Assembly (NCBI GenBank): GCA_013400115.1
Contig: VXBP01008584.1
Coordinates: forward strand, 124,164-188,163
Length of the DNA: 64,000 nt
DNA from: Rhinopomastus cyanomelas
Taxonomy: Eukaryota > Chordata > Aves > Bucerotiformes > Rhinopomastidae
Direction: 5' to 3'
Shown one piece after another: positions 39,901-53,660 of the stretch. Each line of letters starts with the position of its first letter. The first letter of the stretch is position 1. The position numbers and the translations under genes were made by a program. The notes under the pieces were generated by a model that saw only the letters and a list, made by a program, of their open reading frames with translations, had not been told where the DNA came from and did not search any database.

Positions 39901-40524
39901 ATTAATCTTCTATCATCCTGAATACAAAAAGAAACCAGATTTACTTACTATAAACTCCTTCCCGTATAATAAACACATTTAAGAAATAAGAAACTGTGAG
40001 AGGAAATAGGAAGAAGTTTATCAAAAAAACAAACAACTAGAAGGAAATTGCTATTAATAGGAAAATAGGTGTAAGATGTTGTCTTTAATACAGGTAGAAG
40101 TAAAAAATTAATAGTAAGTAGTTCTAGATATAAACAATTAGGAGATATAACAGCATATTCCTCAATGAGAAGCCAAACAGCAGAAATTGCACCCATTACC
40201 ACAAAGCAAAACACAGAATTTTATGCAAAGATAGCACAAACCCATTTTCCAATACAGAACTGTAATTTAATAAAAGAGTAACATGCAAATTAATTTCCTT
40301 CTAAAGTAATGTGAAGTTGAAATTGTATTTAAATAAAGCATAGTTATTTGAACAACAGTAATGATGTACTGGCACAACACAATGCTTTACTGACTAGACT
40401 AGCAATAACACACAGCACATCACTTGAACTTAGAAGAAGGCTACTGCTTTTTGTGAGAATGTTACTGAAAGCTCCCCAATGCTATTATAAAGGGGTCTTT
40501 GTTCACCCCATCTGTGCTGCAGAG

Positions 40525-42085
40525 ACTCGTAGAATGGCTTAGATTGGACCTCTGAGATCATCCAGTCCCAATCCCCTGCCATGGGCACCAACACCTCTCA
40601 CTAGACCAGGTTGCCCAGAGTCCAACCTGGCCTTGAACACTTGCAGGGATGGAGCAGTCACAACCTCTCTGGGCAACCTGTTCTGGTGCCTCAGCAACCT
40701 CATAGAGAGAAACTACTTCTCAAGATTTATTCTAAATCTCACCTCTTTTAGAATCATAGCACCATTCAGGTTTGAAAAGACCCCTGAAGTCATGTAATCC
40801 AACCACTAACCCTACGCTACCAAGTTCACCACTAAACCACATCGCTAAGTACCACATTTAAATGGCTTTTAAACACATCCAGGGATGGTGACTCAATTCC
40901 CTTCCTAGGCAGCCCATTACAATGCTTGATGACCCTTTCAACAAAGGAAATTTTCCTAATGTATAGCATAAACCTCCCCTGGCACAGCTTGAGGCCATTT
41001 CCTCTTGCTCTGTCATTAATGACCTGTGAGAAGAGACCAGCACCCATCTCTCCACAAAGTCCCTTCAAGTAGATGTAGAGGATGATAAGGTCTCTCCTCA
41101 GCCTCCTCTTCCTCAAGCTAAACAGCCCCAGCTCCCTCAGCCACTCATCAGACATGTTGTCTAGGACCTTCAACAGCTTCAATGCTCCTGGAATCTGCTT
41201 CAGCCCCCTCAATGTCCTTCTTGAATTGAGGTGTTTAAATCTGATCCAAGAACTCAAGGTGTGGCCTCACCAGTACCCAGTACAGCTGGACAATCACTTC
41301 TCTATTCCTGCTGGCCACTCTATTGCTGATACAAGCCAGGATACCACTGGCCTTCTTGGCCACCTGAGCACACTGCTGGCTCATGTTCACTGCTGGTTAC
41401 CCAACACCACCCAGGTCCCTTTCTGTCAGACAACTTTCCAGCCACTTCCCAAGCCTGCAATGTTGCAAGGCGTTGCTGTGGCCCAGACGCAGGACCCAGC
41501 ACTTGTCCTTGTTGAAGCTCAAACCACTGATCTCAGCCCATCAATCCAGCCTGTCTTAAGTCTCTCTGAAGAGCCTCCCTACCCTCAAGCAGATCAACAA
41601 TTCCACCCAACTTGGTGTCATCTGCCAGTTTGCTGAAGGCGGATTTCCTCATCAGGATGACCAATAAAGATGTTAAACAGAAGTGGTTCACAACACTGAC
41701 CCCATGGGGACATCACTCGTGACTGGTTACCAGCTGGATTTAATTCCACTGACCACCACTCTTTGGGCCCAGCCATGCAGGCAGTGCTTTATCCAGCAGA
41801 TCATATGCTCATCCAAGCCACAAGCAGACAGTTGTTCCATGACAATTTTGTGGGTAATAGTGTCAGAGACTGCAGAAATCCAGGTAGACAACATCCACAG
41901 CCCTCCCCATATCCTTTAGACAGGTCATCTTGTCATAGAAGGAGATGAGGTTTGTCAAGCAGGATTTGCCTTTCATAAATCCATACTGACTGAGCCTTAT
42001 CCCCTGGCTGTCTTAGCCTGAAACCAATCCTCTGTGTCCTGTCATTACAGTCCTTTGTAAACAGTCCCTTTCCAGCTTTCCTGCT
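40525..42085 (-). mobile_element. Older CR1 copy, split by a later CR1 insertion
   Basis: The left part (40525-40750) runs from the tail-proximal CATCCAGTCCCAATCCCCTG to CTCACCTCTTTTA. The right part (about 42013-42085) resumes at CCTGAAACCAATCCTCTG and AAACAGTCCC. The unbroken arrangement can be seen in a related copy at 62320-62390, where CTCACCTCTTTTAG runs straight into the equivalent sequence. Confidence 0.85.
40751..42012 (-). mobile_element. Younger CR1 copy nested in an older CR1
   Basis: Begins GAATCATAGCACCATTCAGG (tail, minus orientation) and runs for ~1.26 kb through 3' UTR and RT sequence to CCATACTGACTGAGCC. It interrupts the CR1 at 40525. TTAG occurs at both junctions and may be the target duplication. 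Same orientation as TCF12. Confidence 0.87.
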
Positions 42086-42912
42086 GAAATTTAAAGAAGA
42101 TCCCTCTTTACGAAAGCAAGTATAACAACTATATCACAATTTAAAAAGTGATATATTAAGTATTTGTCAACAAATACAGGGTAATCAGATGTTAATTATA
42201 CCTTCTAAACATTCAAACCTCCTGTACATTTGAAAAACGCTTTTAAACCTTGATCAGAGTATTCTTCATGTGGCTTGTCAGAAATACGACTGAAGAGATA
42301 TTCAGTCCAAAATGAAGATTTAGAGACACAAAGTTTTCTTAATTAAGGAACACAGCATCAAAACCACAACATAAGACTATATCCAGTCCTACACTGGATA
42401 AACTAATTGTTAGAAACTGAAAGCCCAGTAAAATTCTTTTTCTCAAAAAAAGCACATGATCTCCACTAGGAGTAGCACTTAACTACTGAAATATGTTCAG
42501 TAATTACTGGTGTGTTTTGGCAAATTATGTCAGAAATTTGAGTATCAGACCAATCATGAGGTTCAATTGGTACTGGACTTGGAGACAGGAACAAATAACT
42601 GCATTTTGCAACCACCTGTAGGAAAGCTGTGCCACCACCGAAGCACACTGACCCAAACACTCTGAATAGTCACAATTTTACTAACAATACGGGATTTTAG
42701 GCTCGTGAGCTGCAGAACCAGTTCCACTTGCACACAGCAACAGTATCTGCTCTAAGGTGATGTACGTAAGGGGAAGGCAACTTGACTACAATGAATACAG
42801 AGAACTCATTCTGCAAAACATTCATGATCTTTGGTAGCCTGGCACATTCCAGTAACAAACTAAACTTTAGTTCAGATTATTCCATTTGCTTTCAAATCAT
42901 CACTATACTTAC

Positions 42913-42977
42913 TTGACAGGCTGGTAGCCCCATATCTCTACCATACAATGGAAATGGACCTCTATCTGAGGTTTTTC
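42913..42977 (-). CDS. TCF12: TCF12 coding exon (KTSDRGPFPLYGRDMGLPACQ)
   Basis: A 65 bp exon: two bases completing a Gly codon, then 21 codons that begin KTSDRGPFPLYGRD and end MGLPACQ. It corresponds to human TCF12 GKTSERGSFSLYSRD. The acceptor is CTTTTATAG|GA and the donor is CAA|GTAAGT (strong, phase 0), joining to SSLLRSD at 24905. The upstream exon (ending about NSNLMG in the family) was not found in the remaining 21 kb, so the intron runs off the right edge. This is the most 5' coding exon in the window. AD1 and the canonical start codon are outside. Confidence 0.95.
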
Positions 42978-43593
42978 CTATAAAAGAAAGACATTTCAAA
43001 TTAGATTTTTTTTTACATCAACTAGGTATGTGCATCAGTTGTCCATACATGTGCAATTCAGAACATCTGTTAGCATCACAGTAAATGCACAAAAACTCAG
43101 TTGCATGATTAAAAGTAGGACTTAATACATTTGCATTGAACACACACAAACAGCACCTCTCTAACAGCCTGCAATACTTACTTAACTCCACTTCTTGCAG
43201 GAGCAGTCAGTAAAATACAGTACAGTCTTCTGTTACAAATTATCTCTATCAGCAAGTTTAAAAAACAGGGAAAAGGTGTTAACTTCATTTTCATTATCAG
43301 TGAGCAAAGGTGGAGACACTCTTAGACATCTTTCTTCCCTATATGAAACAAACTCATAGCTGGTATCACTCTTAGGTGATAAAAATCAGCAGTAAAATAA
43401 AACCAACAAAATCACATTAAAAGTTAACAAAAACTTCCATTCCGAACAACAACAAACCCCTCACCTGTCTGCCCTCACCACAACACTGTCAGAAGTAAGC
43501 AACACTCCATAACCTCATCACAGCAGTCAGTTTTATCAAAAGCAAGCATTCATGAACTGTGACAGCTTTCTCTTTGAAAACAAACATCATCTT

Positions 43594-43772
43594 CAGAGAA
43601 TCATTAAGGATTGGAAGGGACCTCAAAAGATCATCTAGTCCAATCCCCCTGACACAGCAGGATCACTCAGACCAAGTCACACAGGAACACGTCCAGGTGG
43701 GTCTTAAAACATCTCCAAAGAAAGAGACTCCACAACCACCCTGGGCAGCCTGTTCCAGTGCTCCTTACCCAG
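43594..43772 (-). mobile_element. CR1 3'-end fragment
   Basis: GAGAATCATTAAGGATTGG, then ATCATCTAGTCCAATCCCCC, then GGCAGCCTGTTCCAGTGC. 5'-truncated; it begins 0.6 kb upstream of the PACQ exon in the transcription direction. Confidence 0.92.
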
Positions 43773-46700
43773 CTAGGCATTCTCTTCTCTAAACTATGAG
43801 CGTGCCACCCAGTCCCTTCCTTACACATCCCCATTTCAGTGATAAACAGCATCATGCTACTGCAGTTGCACTTCTGGAACAGAGCTTTCGGTTGCTTTTT
43901 CTGATTTTCTCTACCACCATAAATCCCTGAATGTCATTTCCTAACAGGGAAAACTGAAGTTTGCTTATTGTTCATTTGAAAAGCACACCTTGTGTAAGCA
44001 GGGAGGAAAAGGAAGTTTGAGTCTATTGGAATAATATCTCTGCAAGATTATGATCTTGACAGGTGCAGGTAGGAGAACAAACAATAGTTTCCTTAAAATA
44101 TGGCTGTTCTGCTGCAACAAAGGGAAGAAAAAAGTTAACTTTTTTCTGCTGAAGCAATTTGCCTTTAAGAACTCCCAGGCACCGAGCAAATACCTAGCAT
44201 GCAGAATTGTCTGAAGTAGGATGAATCATGCTGTTCATATTAAACCAGAGTCAGCATTTTCCTTCTATAAAATGAGAATCTTATACCACATGATAAACAA
44301 CTTTGACTGAAGCATGCAGTATTTCAGACAGGCTTTAAACCAAACATTTGTACAAGAGTCAATTACAGAGGGTAGAAAAATTACGATTTAAATTACGACT
44401 TGTGTAGCAATGAATGTATAAAATCATGGTATTTAAATGTTATCAAAAAGTTTGGCAGGTTTACACTAAAGGAAAAATGCTGACTAAAGTATTCCAATCT
44501 ACACTGAATTTGGTTCTAAGAAATGATCGAGAAAAGTCAAGCACAATGATGTATGGCTTAAATATCTATCAAGAATTAGAGCTGGAGCAAATCAGCATTG
44601 AACCTGTGATCAAATAACTACAGATTTTAGTGAAGAATCTGGAAAGTGATCTAGGATCAAGTATAACATGGTGCCTTTTGTACAGAGACTCTTCTGAACA
44701 CATTCCCAGTGCAAGCACTTCAATCAGACTGCGAAATCCACAACAGCATCGTGATGGTCAAGGTACACATTTCTAAACTAAAACCACATAGTACAGAGGC
44801 ACACACAGAGCTTACACTCCAGCCCTGCTCCTGCTTCTCTCTTGCACCGCGGACACAGCCCGCTGCCCCTTTTGCCAGATGGAACACTGTGCTAGCAGCG
44901 TGCACTTCATGGGCATTGCAGAAGGATGGGCAAGGAAAGTGAGCTGTCCTCAAACCACCAGAGGACACCTGTGCCACTGCTCTTGAGAGAAGGGGAAAGA
45001 CCAGGCCATCAGTAGCTCCTGAGGCACAACACTGGTGGCACATCACAAAGATTTCCCAGCACCTGCTGTCTAGCAGGTTCACAGGATGGTTTCACTCTCA
45101 ACACAACAGAAAAGTAGAAACGTCCAGACTCCAAACCTTCTGCTATAACTAACACACCCCAACTGCTCCACTCTAACCAATTGTGGAAGACAGCATTGGC
45201 TATCTTCACTAGTTAAAGCCTTGCAAGCAAACTTGCAGGTAGTGTTTGCTTACTAACTGAAAACACTTAGCAACTACTCCACAAAGCGAGTCAATGAGTC
45301 AAGTACTTGAAAGGTGGGGAATATCAAGTTTTAGAAGATGATACTTCCTCACTAAATTAACTAACACGGATGTCTCACACATATCTGACCTATGCATGGG
45401 CAGTTCAACCACATAGCCAAATACACCAAAGCAGAAGCCCACTGGTGGTTTTTAGTTTATCTAAATAATACCTTCTGAAACATTCAGATTCTTTATACTC
45501 CAGAGATTACTGTAAATGCCAAGCTTACTCCAGTACCAATGTGTATGAGCACTTCACCTTCAAAAACACAGCCAGCCAAAGCAGACCTGTGGAGTTCACC
45601 TCATGGGATTTGCTCTTGAGTGTATTATACCCTCTGCCTGATTATATCCTTTCCACTTTCCACAAAAGGGTCTTGTCTCAGCTCATGGCTCACTACACAG
45701 ATGGCAATATGATCTCTTTATTATAGCTGGAAATTCAGAAACATTATTACTCAGCATTAAGGGGATGTGAGTTTTCTCATATTAACTGTAAAGAGGAGAG
45801 GGATGCACAAACACTATTAAATGACTACATCCTCATTTAGTATTTCCATTTGCAGAAGGGTATAAACATGTCTGTAAGGTATAGACACAGTGGCTGGGAA
45901 GGCAAAGTAATGCCCAAGTGAAAGTAATTGCCTCTTCAGATCCTATTTTGTTTTCATAAAGTATTCCTGAGAAGTGAAGAAACTTTGACAAGTTTTCTCA
46001 ACCCCCACACTTGTAATCTAGACCTGTGCAGTAGGGCTTCCTACACAAAGCTGCTGGGAATTAATCAGCTTCTTGATCACTGTCATGCACCTCCTCGCAT
46101 TTCAGAGGTTACGTGCTGTCATTTTAGAGGCCAAACCTAAGACTTGCTTACAAATTAGCAATCATGGTAAAATTTTCTTCAGGTCAGATATGAATATCTC
46201 TGTATCTCAACTTGTCCTCCAACCAGATTTGAACTAAAGCAACAGACATTTAAAATTAATTCAGTTGACTGTATACAGAAGTCTTTTATCTGCATAGATC
46301 AACTTGCAAATAATTGGAATCCTTTCAAACTCTGGTATGAGTTTGGCGTTAAGTTTTGTGCATTTTCATAAACAAAAACTTGAATGACCTAATCACTACC
46401 TAACAGCCTCAAAGCCCAAGGATTACGGAGTTAAAAGAAGTCAGCCAAGAAAATCCCACTACGTGTTTTGAACCACAAGAAATTCCTAACTTCACATAAC
46501 GTTCACATAATCTGCTCCAAACATTAATAAACATTTAGTAAATAATTGTTTTTCTCTCACAAGCACTTGTCTAAATGCGACATGCTCACAACTTAATATA
46601 ACACCACACAAGGAACTGTGTTCTACAATAAATCCATCTGTGTAACAGCTGTGCAGCCTAAATACTCTTAACACAGAAAGGACTGCAACAACAACATGCA

Positions 46701-47934
46701 AAGTGATAGTGAGCTGAAAACAGTGTTGCATTAACTCAGTCATGAGTGCCTCTGTGAATGCGCTATAAATGCCCGCCAGTAGTAAACCAGGCTTTTCCCA
46801 CTGCTCCTAGATAATGTCCAGTTTATGAGAAGATGACAGCACTCCACAAAAAATTACTTACATTCCCACTGAATTAACCCTTGACAGACCAAAGATCTTT
46901 ATATGCATTGCAAATAATTTATTTGGTTGACAATACGGAAAGCACCGACACTTCTAATGAAGCAGTGTTTATCATCCAGCTAGGATATCACAGTGACCAC
47001 AGCTTGCAGCTGCTTGGTTTGTCAGACATGAGGAATGTCTGCCCTAGTCATACAGAGAATCATCTTTCAGTCAATCCTGAAGCAAGTTTTTACAGTTCCT
47101 AATCATAATTTCGACACCAATAACACAGTTAACTAGTCACAAGAGACAGTCCAGCTAAAAGTCAGTTTATACAAAACTATTGATACCTTGAGCAATTGCT
47201 TGTATTTTTTTCAGTTACTAAACTGGTGTTGGTAGGTCTGGCTATAAAAAAGTGTTATGCTGCTCCTCCCCATCCCAGTGTTGTTAACTACAGTACTAAT
47301 ACACTAAAACAATTTTCCACACACAGATGCAATATGACAAGGAATGAGATGCAAATGCGATACTGACAGGTGCAACAAAAATACTAAACCCACATTTTTC
47401 TACAGCTCTTAATATAAGCTTGCAGCTTCTCCTACAGTATGAATATACCTTACAGAATAGCATCTTTGCTGCCTCCATTACAGCTCCAGTCTTTCTTCCT
47501 TTGTGTCTCACGCATTGGATGGGAGCACTTGGTTGAGATGTGGTCAGGTTGTCTGACCCACGGCAATCTCTGACCCAGTGGAGATCCAGGTGGGATGCAT
47601 GGGGTTCCAGAAACGAGAACTCCTACAATGCTACTCGGTGGCTACGACCACTACATTCAGTATGGTGAAAAAAATATATTGGATTAAAACACCAATCCAG
47701 TCCTGCTCCTAGGACTTGCTGCGGTGTGTTCTTAGAGGCAGGACTGACTGACACATATCTAGACGTTTCCCACAACACCAGAAGAAACATTCTTCGTCTT
47801 CTCCTGCTATACAGGGTTCACAAATAGAGACTGTCACCATTTTAGTATTTCTCATATCTACAGTCTAATATTTTAGAGGTATATAACACATATGTATATA
47901 TTGTGAATACACATCTAAAACATGGCACACATTT

Positions 47935-48935
47935 TTCATAGAAACATAAAGGCTGGAAGAGACCTCCAAGATCACCAAGTGCAACCATCAACCCAACCCC
48001 ATCCTGCCCACTAAACTGTCCCCCAGGGCTACACCTACATGTTATTTGAACCCATTCAGGGATGGAGACTCCACCACCTTCCTGGTCAGCCTGTCAGGAA
48101 AGAAATCGTTCCTGATGTCAATCCTCATGTCCCCCTGGCACAACTTGAGGCCATTTCCTCTTGTTCTATCACTAGTGACTTGGGAAACCACTCCCTCCCT
48201 CTCTACACCTTCCTTGCAGGTAGTTGTAAAGAGCAGTAGAAGTTCTCCTCTTTTCTCCAGACTAAACAAGCTCAGTTTCCCTGGCCGCTCCTCATCAGAG
48301 CTGTCCTCCAACCCCTTCACCAGCTTTGTTGCCCTTCTCTGGACCCACTCCAGCACATCAACGCCCGCCCTGCACTGTTGTTTCCAAACCTGAACACAAC
48401 ACTCATGATGAGGCCTCACCAGTGCTGAGTACAGGGACACAATTACCTCTTTAATCCTGCTGGCCACACTAGTGCTGATGCAAGCCAAGATGCTGCTGGC
48501 CTTCTTAGTCCCCATGCTACACCGCTGGCTCATATTCAGCCACTGTCACTCAGCATCCCCAGGTCCTTTTCCACTGAGCAGTTCACCAGCCACTCTTGTC
48601 CAAGCCTCCAGCATTTCATGGGGTTGTGGCTCAAATGCAAGGCCTGGAACTTGGCCTTGTCAAACCTCACACAGCCGACCTCAGCCCATTGCTCCAGCCT
48701 GTCCAGGTGTCCTTGTAGAGCTTTCTCACCCTCAAGCAGATCCACACAACTGCCCAGTTAGGTGTCATCTGCAAACTTGCTTAGGGTGCCCTCAATCTCC
48801 TCATCTAGATCTCAGATAAAGATCTTAAACAAGATTAGCCTCATTACTAAGCCCTGGGGGACAGCTTGTGACTAGTCACCAACTCAATTTCATTCCATAC
48901 AACACAACTTTCTTGGCTCAGCCTTATATTGATCT
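47935..48935 (-). mobile_element. CR1 LINE, ~1 kb 3' portion with partial RT reading frame
   Basis: The tail is at 47935-47960 (CATAGAAACATAAAGGCTGG). The minus strand keeps a 163-codon open frame (48533-48042) with RT C-terminal CR1 text such as SLYSALVRPHHECCVQ and QRRATKLVKGLEDSS. It is 5'-truncated and, judged by the length of open frame, one of the less decayed copies. Same orientation as TCF12. Confidence 0.92.
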
Positions 48936-49169
48936 TTTCTTATAATACTTGTGACCAAATTGAAACGAAGGAGAGACCTTAAGCAATACCATTTGAAGAC
49001 AGTGTCTTGACCAAATTACTTCCTATTATATTCTGATTTAATTGGCAGGGCTTTAAAGTGGATTTGAAGTGGGGTGGGATTGTTGGTGGGTGAGCACCAG
49101 TGGGACAGAGCTCTGGTCTTAATGAAAACCAGGCAAACTCCCCCGTCCTAGGCTGAAATTGGAGCACTG

Positions 49170-50800
49170 AGCTCGCTCCCTGAAATGCCCGTACAGCAAT
49201 GCACCCAGCATGGGGAATCAGCAGGAGTTGTTAGAAATCTGTGTCCAGTCAGGTGATTATGATCTGGTGGCAATTACAGAGACCTAGTGGGAGAGCTCAC
49301 ATGACTGGAACGTGCTCATGGACAACTGTCCTTTCAAGGAGATATAGGTCAGCAAGGCGAAGCAGTGAAGTTGCTCTTTATGTGAGAGAGCAACTGGAAT
49401 GTAGTGAGTTTTGTCCAGGGGAAGATGAAGAGAGACTTGAGAGTTTGTGGGTGCAGATCAAGGGGCAGGCTGGCATGCATGACACTGTTGTGGGTGTCTA
49501 TTACAGGCCACAGAATGAAGAAGTTGATGAGGTCTTCTACAGGCAGCTGACAGTAGCCTCACGGCTACAGGCCCTGGTTCTCATGGGGGAATTTTAACTA
49601 CTCTGATCTTTGCTGGAAGACCTCCTCAGCCAGCTACCCACAGTCCAGAAGGTTCCTTCAGTGCATTGCTGACAATTTCCTGATGCAAATGGTGGAGGAG
49701 CCCACTAGGAGAGGAGTGCTGCTGGATCTTGTACTCACCAACAAGGCAGGTCTGGTTGAAGCAGTGAAGGTTGAGGGCAGCCTTGGTTGCAGTGACCATG
49801 AGATGGTGGAGTTCAGGGTCTCGTGTGGTAGGGACAGAATAGCTAGCAGAACCACAACCCTGGACTTTAGGAGGGCCAACTTTGGCCTTCTCAAGCAATT
49901 GCTAGGGGAAATCACATGGGACAGGGTATTGGCAGGTAAAAGGGCCCAAGACAGCTGGTTAACATTCAAAGACCACCTCTTTGAAGCCATGACAAGAGCA
50001 TTCCAGCAGGAAGAAAGTCAAGGACAGGAACCAGAAGACCTGCGTGGTTAAACAGGGAGCTGCTGGGCAAACTGAAGAGGAAGAAGAAAGTGTGTAGGTC
50101 ATGGAAGGAGGGGATGACCACTTGGGGTGATTATAAGGCTCTGGTGAGAGAATGTAGAGATTTATCTAGGAAAGCCAAGGCCTCCTTGGAATTAAACCTT
50201 GCAAGAGTGGTCAAGGGTGACAAAAAGGGCTTCTTCAAATACATTGCAGGTAAAACTAAACCTAGAGACAATGTAGCCTCGCTGTCCAATGAAGTGAGTG
50301 CCCTGAAGACAGAGGATACATAGAAAGCAGAGATGCTGAACACCTTCTTTGCCTCTCTAAACTTCTAGGGGCTGTCTTGATATCAAGCCCCCCGACTGCA
50401 GAGTCCCCAGTAGAGCTGGGGCTCTTTAGCTCCTCTTTAGAGTGGAGGAGACTGAGGGGTGACCTCATTCATGTTTATAAATATGTGAGGGGTGGGTGTC
50501 AGGAGGATGGAGCCAGGCTCTTCTCAGTGTCATCTAGTGATAGGACAAGAGGCAATGGGTGCAAGCTGGAACATAAGACATTCTATATAAATATGAGAAG
50601 GAACTTCTTCCCAGTGAGGGTGACAGAACACTGGAATAGGCTGCCCAGGGTGGTTGCGGGGTCCCCTTCTCTGGAGACACTTAAAACCCTTCTGGATATG
50701 TTCCTGTGCAACTTGGTCTAGGTGATCCTGCTGTGGCAGGGGGATTGGACCGAACGATCTTTCAAGATCCCTTCCAATCTCTGATGTTCTGTGATTATTG
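49170..50800 (+). mobile_element. Internally deleted CR1: endonuclease joined to 3' end, RT absent
   Basis: The 5' part is ORF2 endonuclease sequence. AITET at about 49270 is followed by a stop where Trp is expected, and LVLTNKAGLVEAVKVEGS with GCSDHEMVEF near 49730-49815 keeps the SDH motif. The linker region continues to about 50370 (NTFFASLNF). The sequence then jumps to the 3' region (50415 onward, SPVELGLFSSSLEWRRLRGD) and the normal tail (TCTGATGTTCTGTGATT). The palm and FADD region of RT is missing. Antisense to TCF12. Confidence 0.9.
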
Positions 50801-53610
50801 GCTAACATGTGCCAAGCCATGCTGCTGACCACACTGAGGATGTTTAACAAGCCAGTGCTGACAAGTGCAGCTGCTGGACTTGTAGCAGTATCCTCCTGTT
50901 CATCCCCAGAATCTCTGCAGATATCAGTGATTAGCAGGGTCCCTAGTGTCCTAGTCCTTCTTCAATAACGCACTCCCACCTCTGCCCAGTTTTCTGACTG
51001 TAAGCAGATTCCCTATCACTAACTCTTGAACTCTTGCAAACTCATCCATATTCTCTCACCATTTAACACAGCAGTCAAACTTAGATAACATAAGTTGCCT
51101 GCAAACTCTTAATACAAATGTTGAACCTTAACATTAGTAGGTAATTGATACGTAACAAAACCATGGTACTGGAAAATGTTGTATTATAATAATACACCAT
51201 AACCAGAACTGCATGCCAGAGTGATGATGGATGATGTTTGTTTGTTTTAGGGTTGATTTAACATTGGTTTTAATATTATGGATTTCCCTCCTATTCTTTC
51301 TTCAGTGAAAATTTTCAAAGACCACAGTCTTACAAAACAACTCTTAATAATCTGCAAGAAGTAAAAGGTTATGATTTTGAGTGAGACCTAAGGGATTTAA
51401 CAGTCTAGTCTCAGGTCTGCCAGAAACCTTCTAGAACTCTCCATGCCACAAAGTCTCATTTGTAAGAGAGCATTATATTTCTTCTATCTAGTCCTATTAT
51501 TTTGTATTTCATATCTAGAAGTTCCAAAATATAGTAATTCTGAATCTAAAATTACATGGAAACAACTTCCCAAATAAGTGAAGCAATTTGGAAACCATGT
51601 TTTAGACAGCAAATACAGAATTATGGCTTCTGTTGAATTTTGGACAGGACCATATGGAAAAAAACCCGTATTTTTTCATTGTGCTTCTCAGAGATTAGGA
51701 AAGTTCTGAAGTTCCTTCATACTTATACAGGTGTATGGGCGTTTGCAGATGTCTTTCACCGTAAGGATTCTACTGATTGAACTGTCCAGGCAATAAATCT
51801 CAGAGTACATTTATTGAGATGTTAAACACAAAAGTCAAGAGATTTCTCACAACTTCTTCAATACAGTATTTCAAAAAGGAATAATGTCAGTGTATGAAGT
51901 GGTATTAAAGAAACCTGCTTCCTAAAGACATGCCTATGACACTTTCATCCCATTGATTTGTAAGTACTTTTAAGAAAAGACAGAATATTTTGTCATTTTT
52001 CAAAGGACTGCAGAAATCTTGTGCTATAAAAAATATTTAGTAATACTCTTATGGACTTGAAATATCCAGGAGATAAGATAGACTAAATTCTACATTATAT
52101 TTGGTTTGACCAGATGAACATGTAATTTAAATGCTCACATCAAACTGAGAACATTCCCATTCGATCAGGCTGATCGATGAAAGCTCCTTCCTCAATGCTA
52201 CTCCTGCCCCTTCCTTTCCCAAGCTTCTGTTATGTTAAATAACAAACCAAATGCTTGGAAGGCAAAAGGCACTCAAGTTTCTGGCAGGAAGATACACACG
52301 AATAACTGGAGGCAAGAGGAAAAGAGGGAGTACAAATACCTTAAATGAAGAAAGAACTTTCTTCTCCTCCCTCAAGCATGTGTGGGCAAGTATCTGCAAA
52401 TCAAATAATTCTCTAGTAATTGTTTAGTGCATTTAGCTTCAATTCTCCATTACGGTGTCTACCCTGGGCTAACTTTACCACAAATAATTTTACAACTCTG
52501 TTAATCCATTAACCTGTGTTGTGCAGAGACAGAACATCCAGTGGGAAAAGCACACTGACAATTATCAGTCAAAGTACACTAAAAGCAGGGGAAATCAGGG
52601 ATGCACAATACCCAGAATACACTAACAAACTCAGTAGGCACATGAATACATTCCACCCTGGAGATAAGATGGTATTTTGTCACATGTATCGACCCACTCC
52701 ATACATTCCTAGAGTATCCAAATGTCTTCACGTTATCTATTAAAACATTCCCCCCTCTTTCTCATCTCACCACCAAAGGCCAGTCAAAACAGTCAAATTT
52801 AGGATAGTTAAACAGCTAACATTTTCAAACAACCAATGAAGTTGCTACTTACAATTAATTTGAAAAGCATCCCTTGCTCTCCTAGTGTGGAATTTGTCCC
52901 AGTTGATACTAGCTTTTAGGTTATAAAGACCTTTAAGATCACAGAGTCCCAACTCAGTGGGATTAACCCAACTGTCCCAAGCCAACTACTAAACTCCCTA
53001 AGCTCCAGCTCTACACAACTCTTAAAGACATCCAGAGATGGCAAATCAACTCCCTTCCTGGGCAGCCTGTTCCAAGGCCTGATGACCCATTCAATAAAGA
53101 AGTTTTTCCCAATGACTAACCTAAACTTTGCCTGGCAAACTTCAGGCCATTTTCTCTTGTTCTACTGCTCACTATGTGTGAGAAAAGACCAATCCCCAAC
53201 TCTCTACAACCTCCTTTCACATAGTTTTAGATGGCTATAAGGTATCCTCTCCTAACTAAACAGTCCCAGTTCCTCAGCCACTCCTCACAAGGTTCCTTCT
53301 CCAGATCCTTCACCAACCTTGCTGTTCTTCACTGGGCCAGCTCCAGTACCTCAAGGTCTGTCTTGTAGTGAAGGGGCCCAAAACTGAACCCTGCACCCAC
53401 TGTGTGGGCTCTCCAGTTGCAAGTACAGGGGAGCAATTGCCGCTTCCCTACTCCTGCTGGCCACACTCTTACTGAAACAAATGTGCCAAGCCACTGGCCT
53501 TCTTGGCCACCTGAGCACACTGCTGGCTCATATTTGGCTGCTGGTCAATCAATACCTCCAGGTCAAGCTGCTTTCCAGCAGACAATTGGCCTCAGCACAC
53601 TGATCCACAC

Positions 53611-53660
53611 AATCACACTAACGTCACAGTAGGAAGAGACTTCAAGAGATCAATTTCAAC
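53611..53660 (-). mobile_element. Possible short CR1 tail next to the LTR
   Basis: AATCACACTAACGTCACAG, then AGGAAGAGACTTCAAGAGATC resembles the reverse complement of a CR1 3' end. It lies between the interrupted CR1 and the LTR, so the order of insertions here is unresolved; it could instead be LTR sequence. Confidence 0.5.

Larger units (their letters stand above)
24906..42912 (-). other. TCF12: TCF12 intron, 18.0 kb
   Basis: Lies between the PACQ exon and the SSLLRS exon; GTAAGT at the 5' end and TTTTCTAG at the 3' end. It carries CR1 pieces at 26.8, 29.7, 31.9, 34.4, 37.6, 39.8 and 40.5-42.1 kb. The stretches between them (24906-26805, 27201-29682, 30306-31915, 32191-34374, 34726-37621, 37691-39802, 39901-40524, 42086-42912) are AT-rich with no recognisable gene. 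Confidence 0.85.

Noticed and set aside
40832..41257. 141-codon minus-strand frame resembling a conserved protein
   Set aside because: It is the RT C-terminal part of a CR1 element, not a host gene.
47510..47700. Locally GC-richer stretch with many near-palindromic words, considered as a missing upstream TCF12 exon
   Set aside because: No frame gives TCF12 text (such as the expected NSNLMG end), and no suitable donor in phase 1 was found.
49683..50051. 122-codon plus-strand frame with an endonuclease-like SDHE motif
   Set aside because: CR1 ORF2 endonuclease in an internally deleted copy; not an independent gene.
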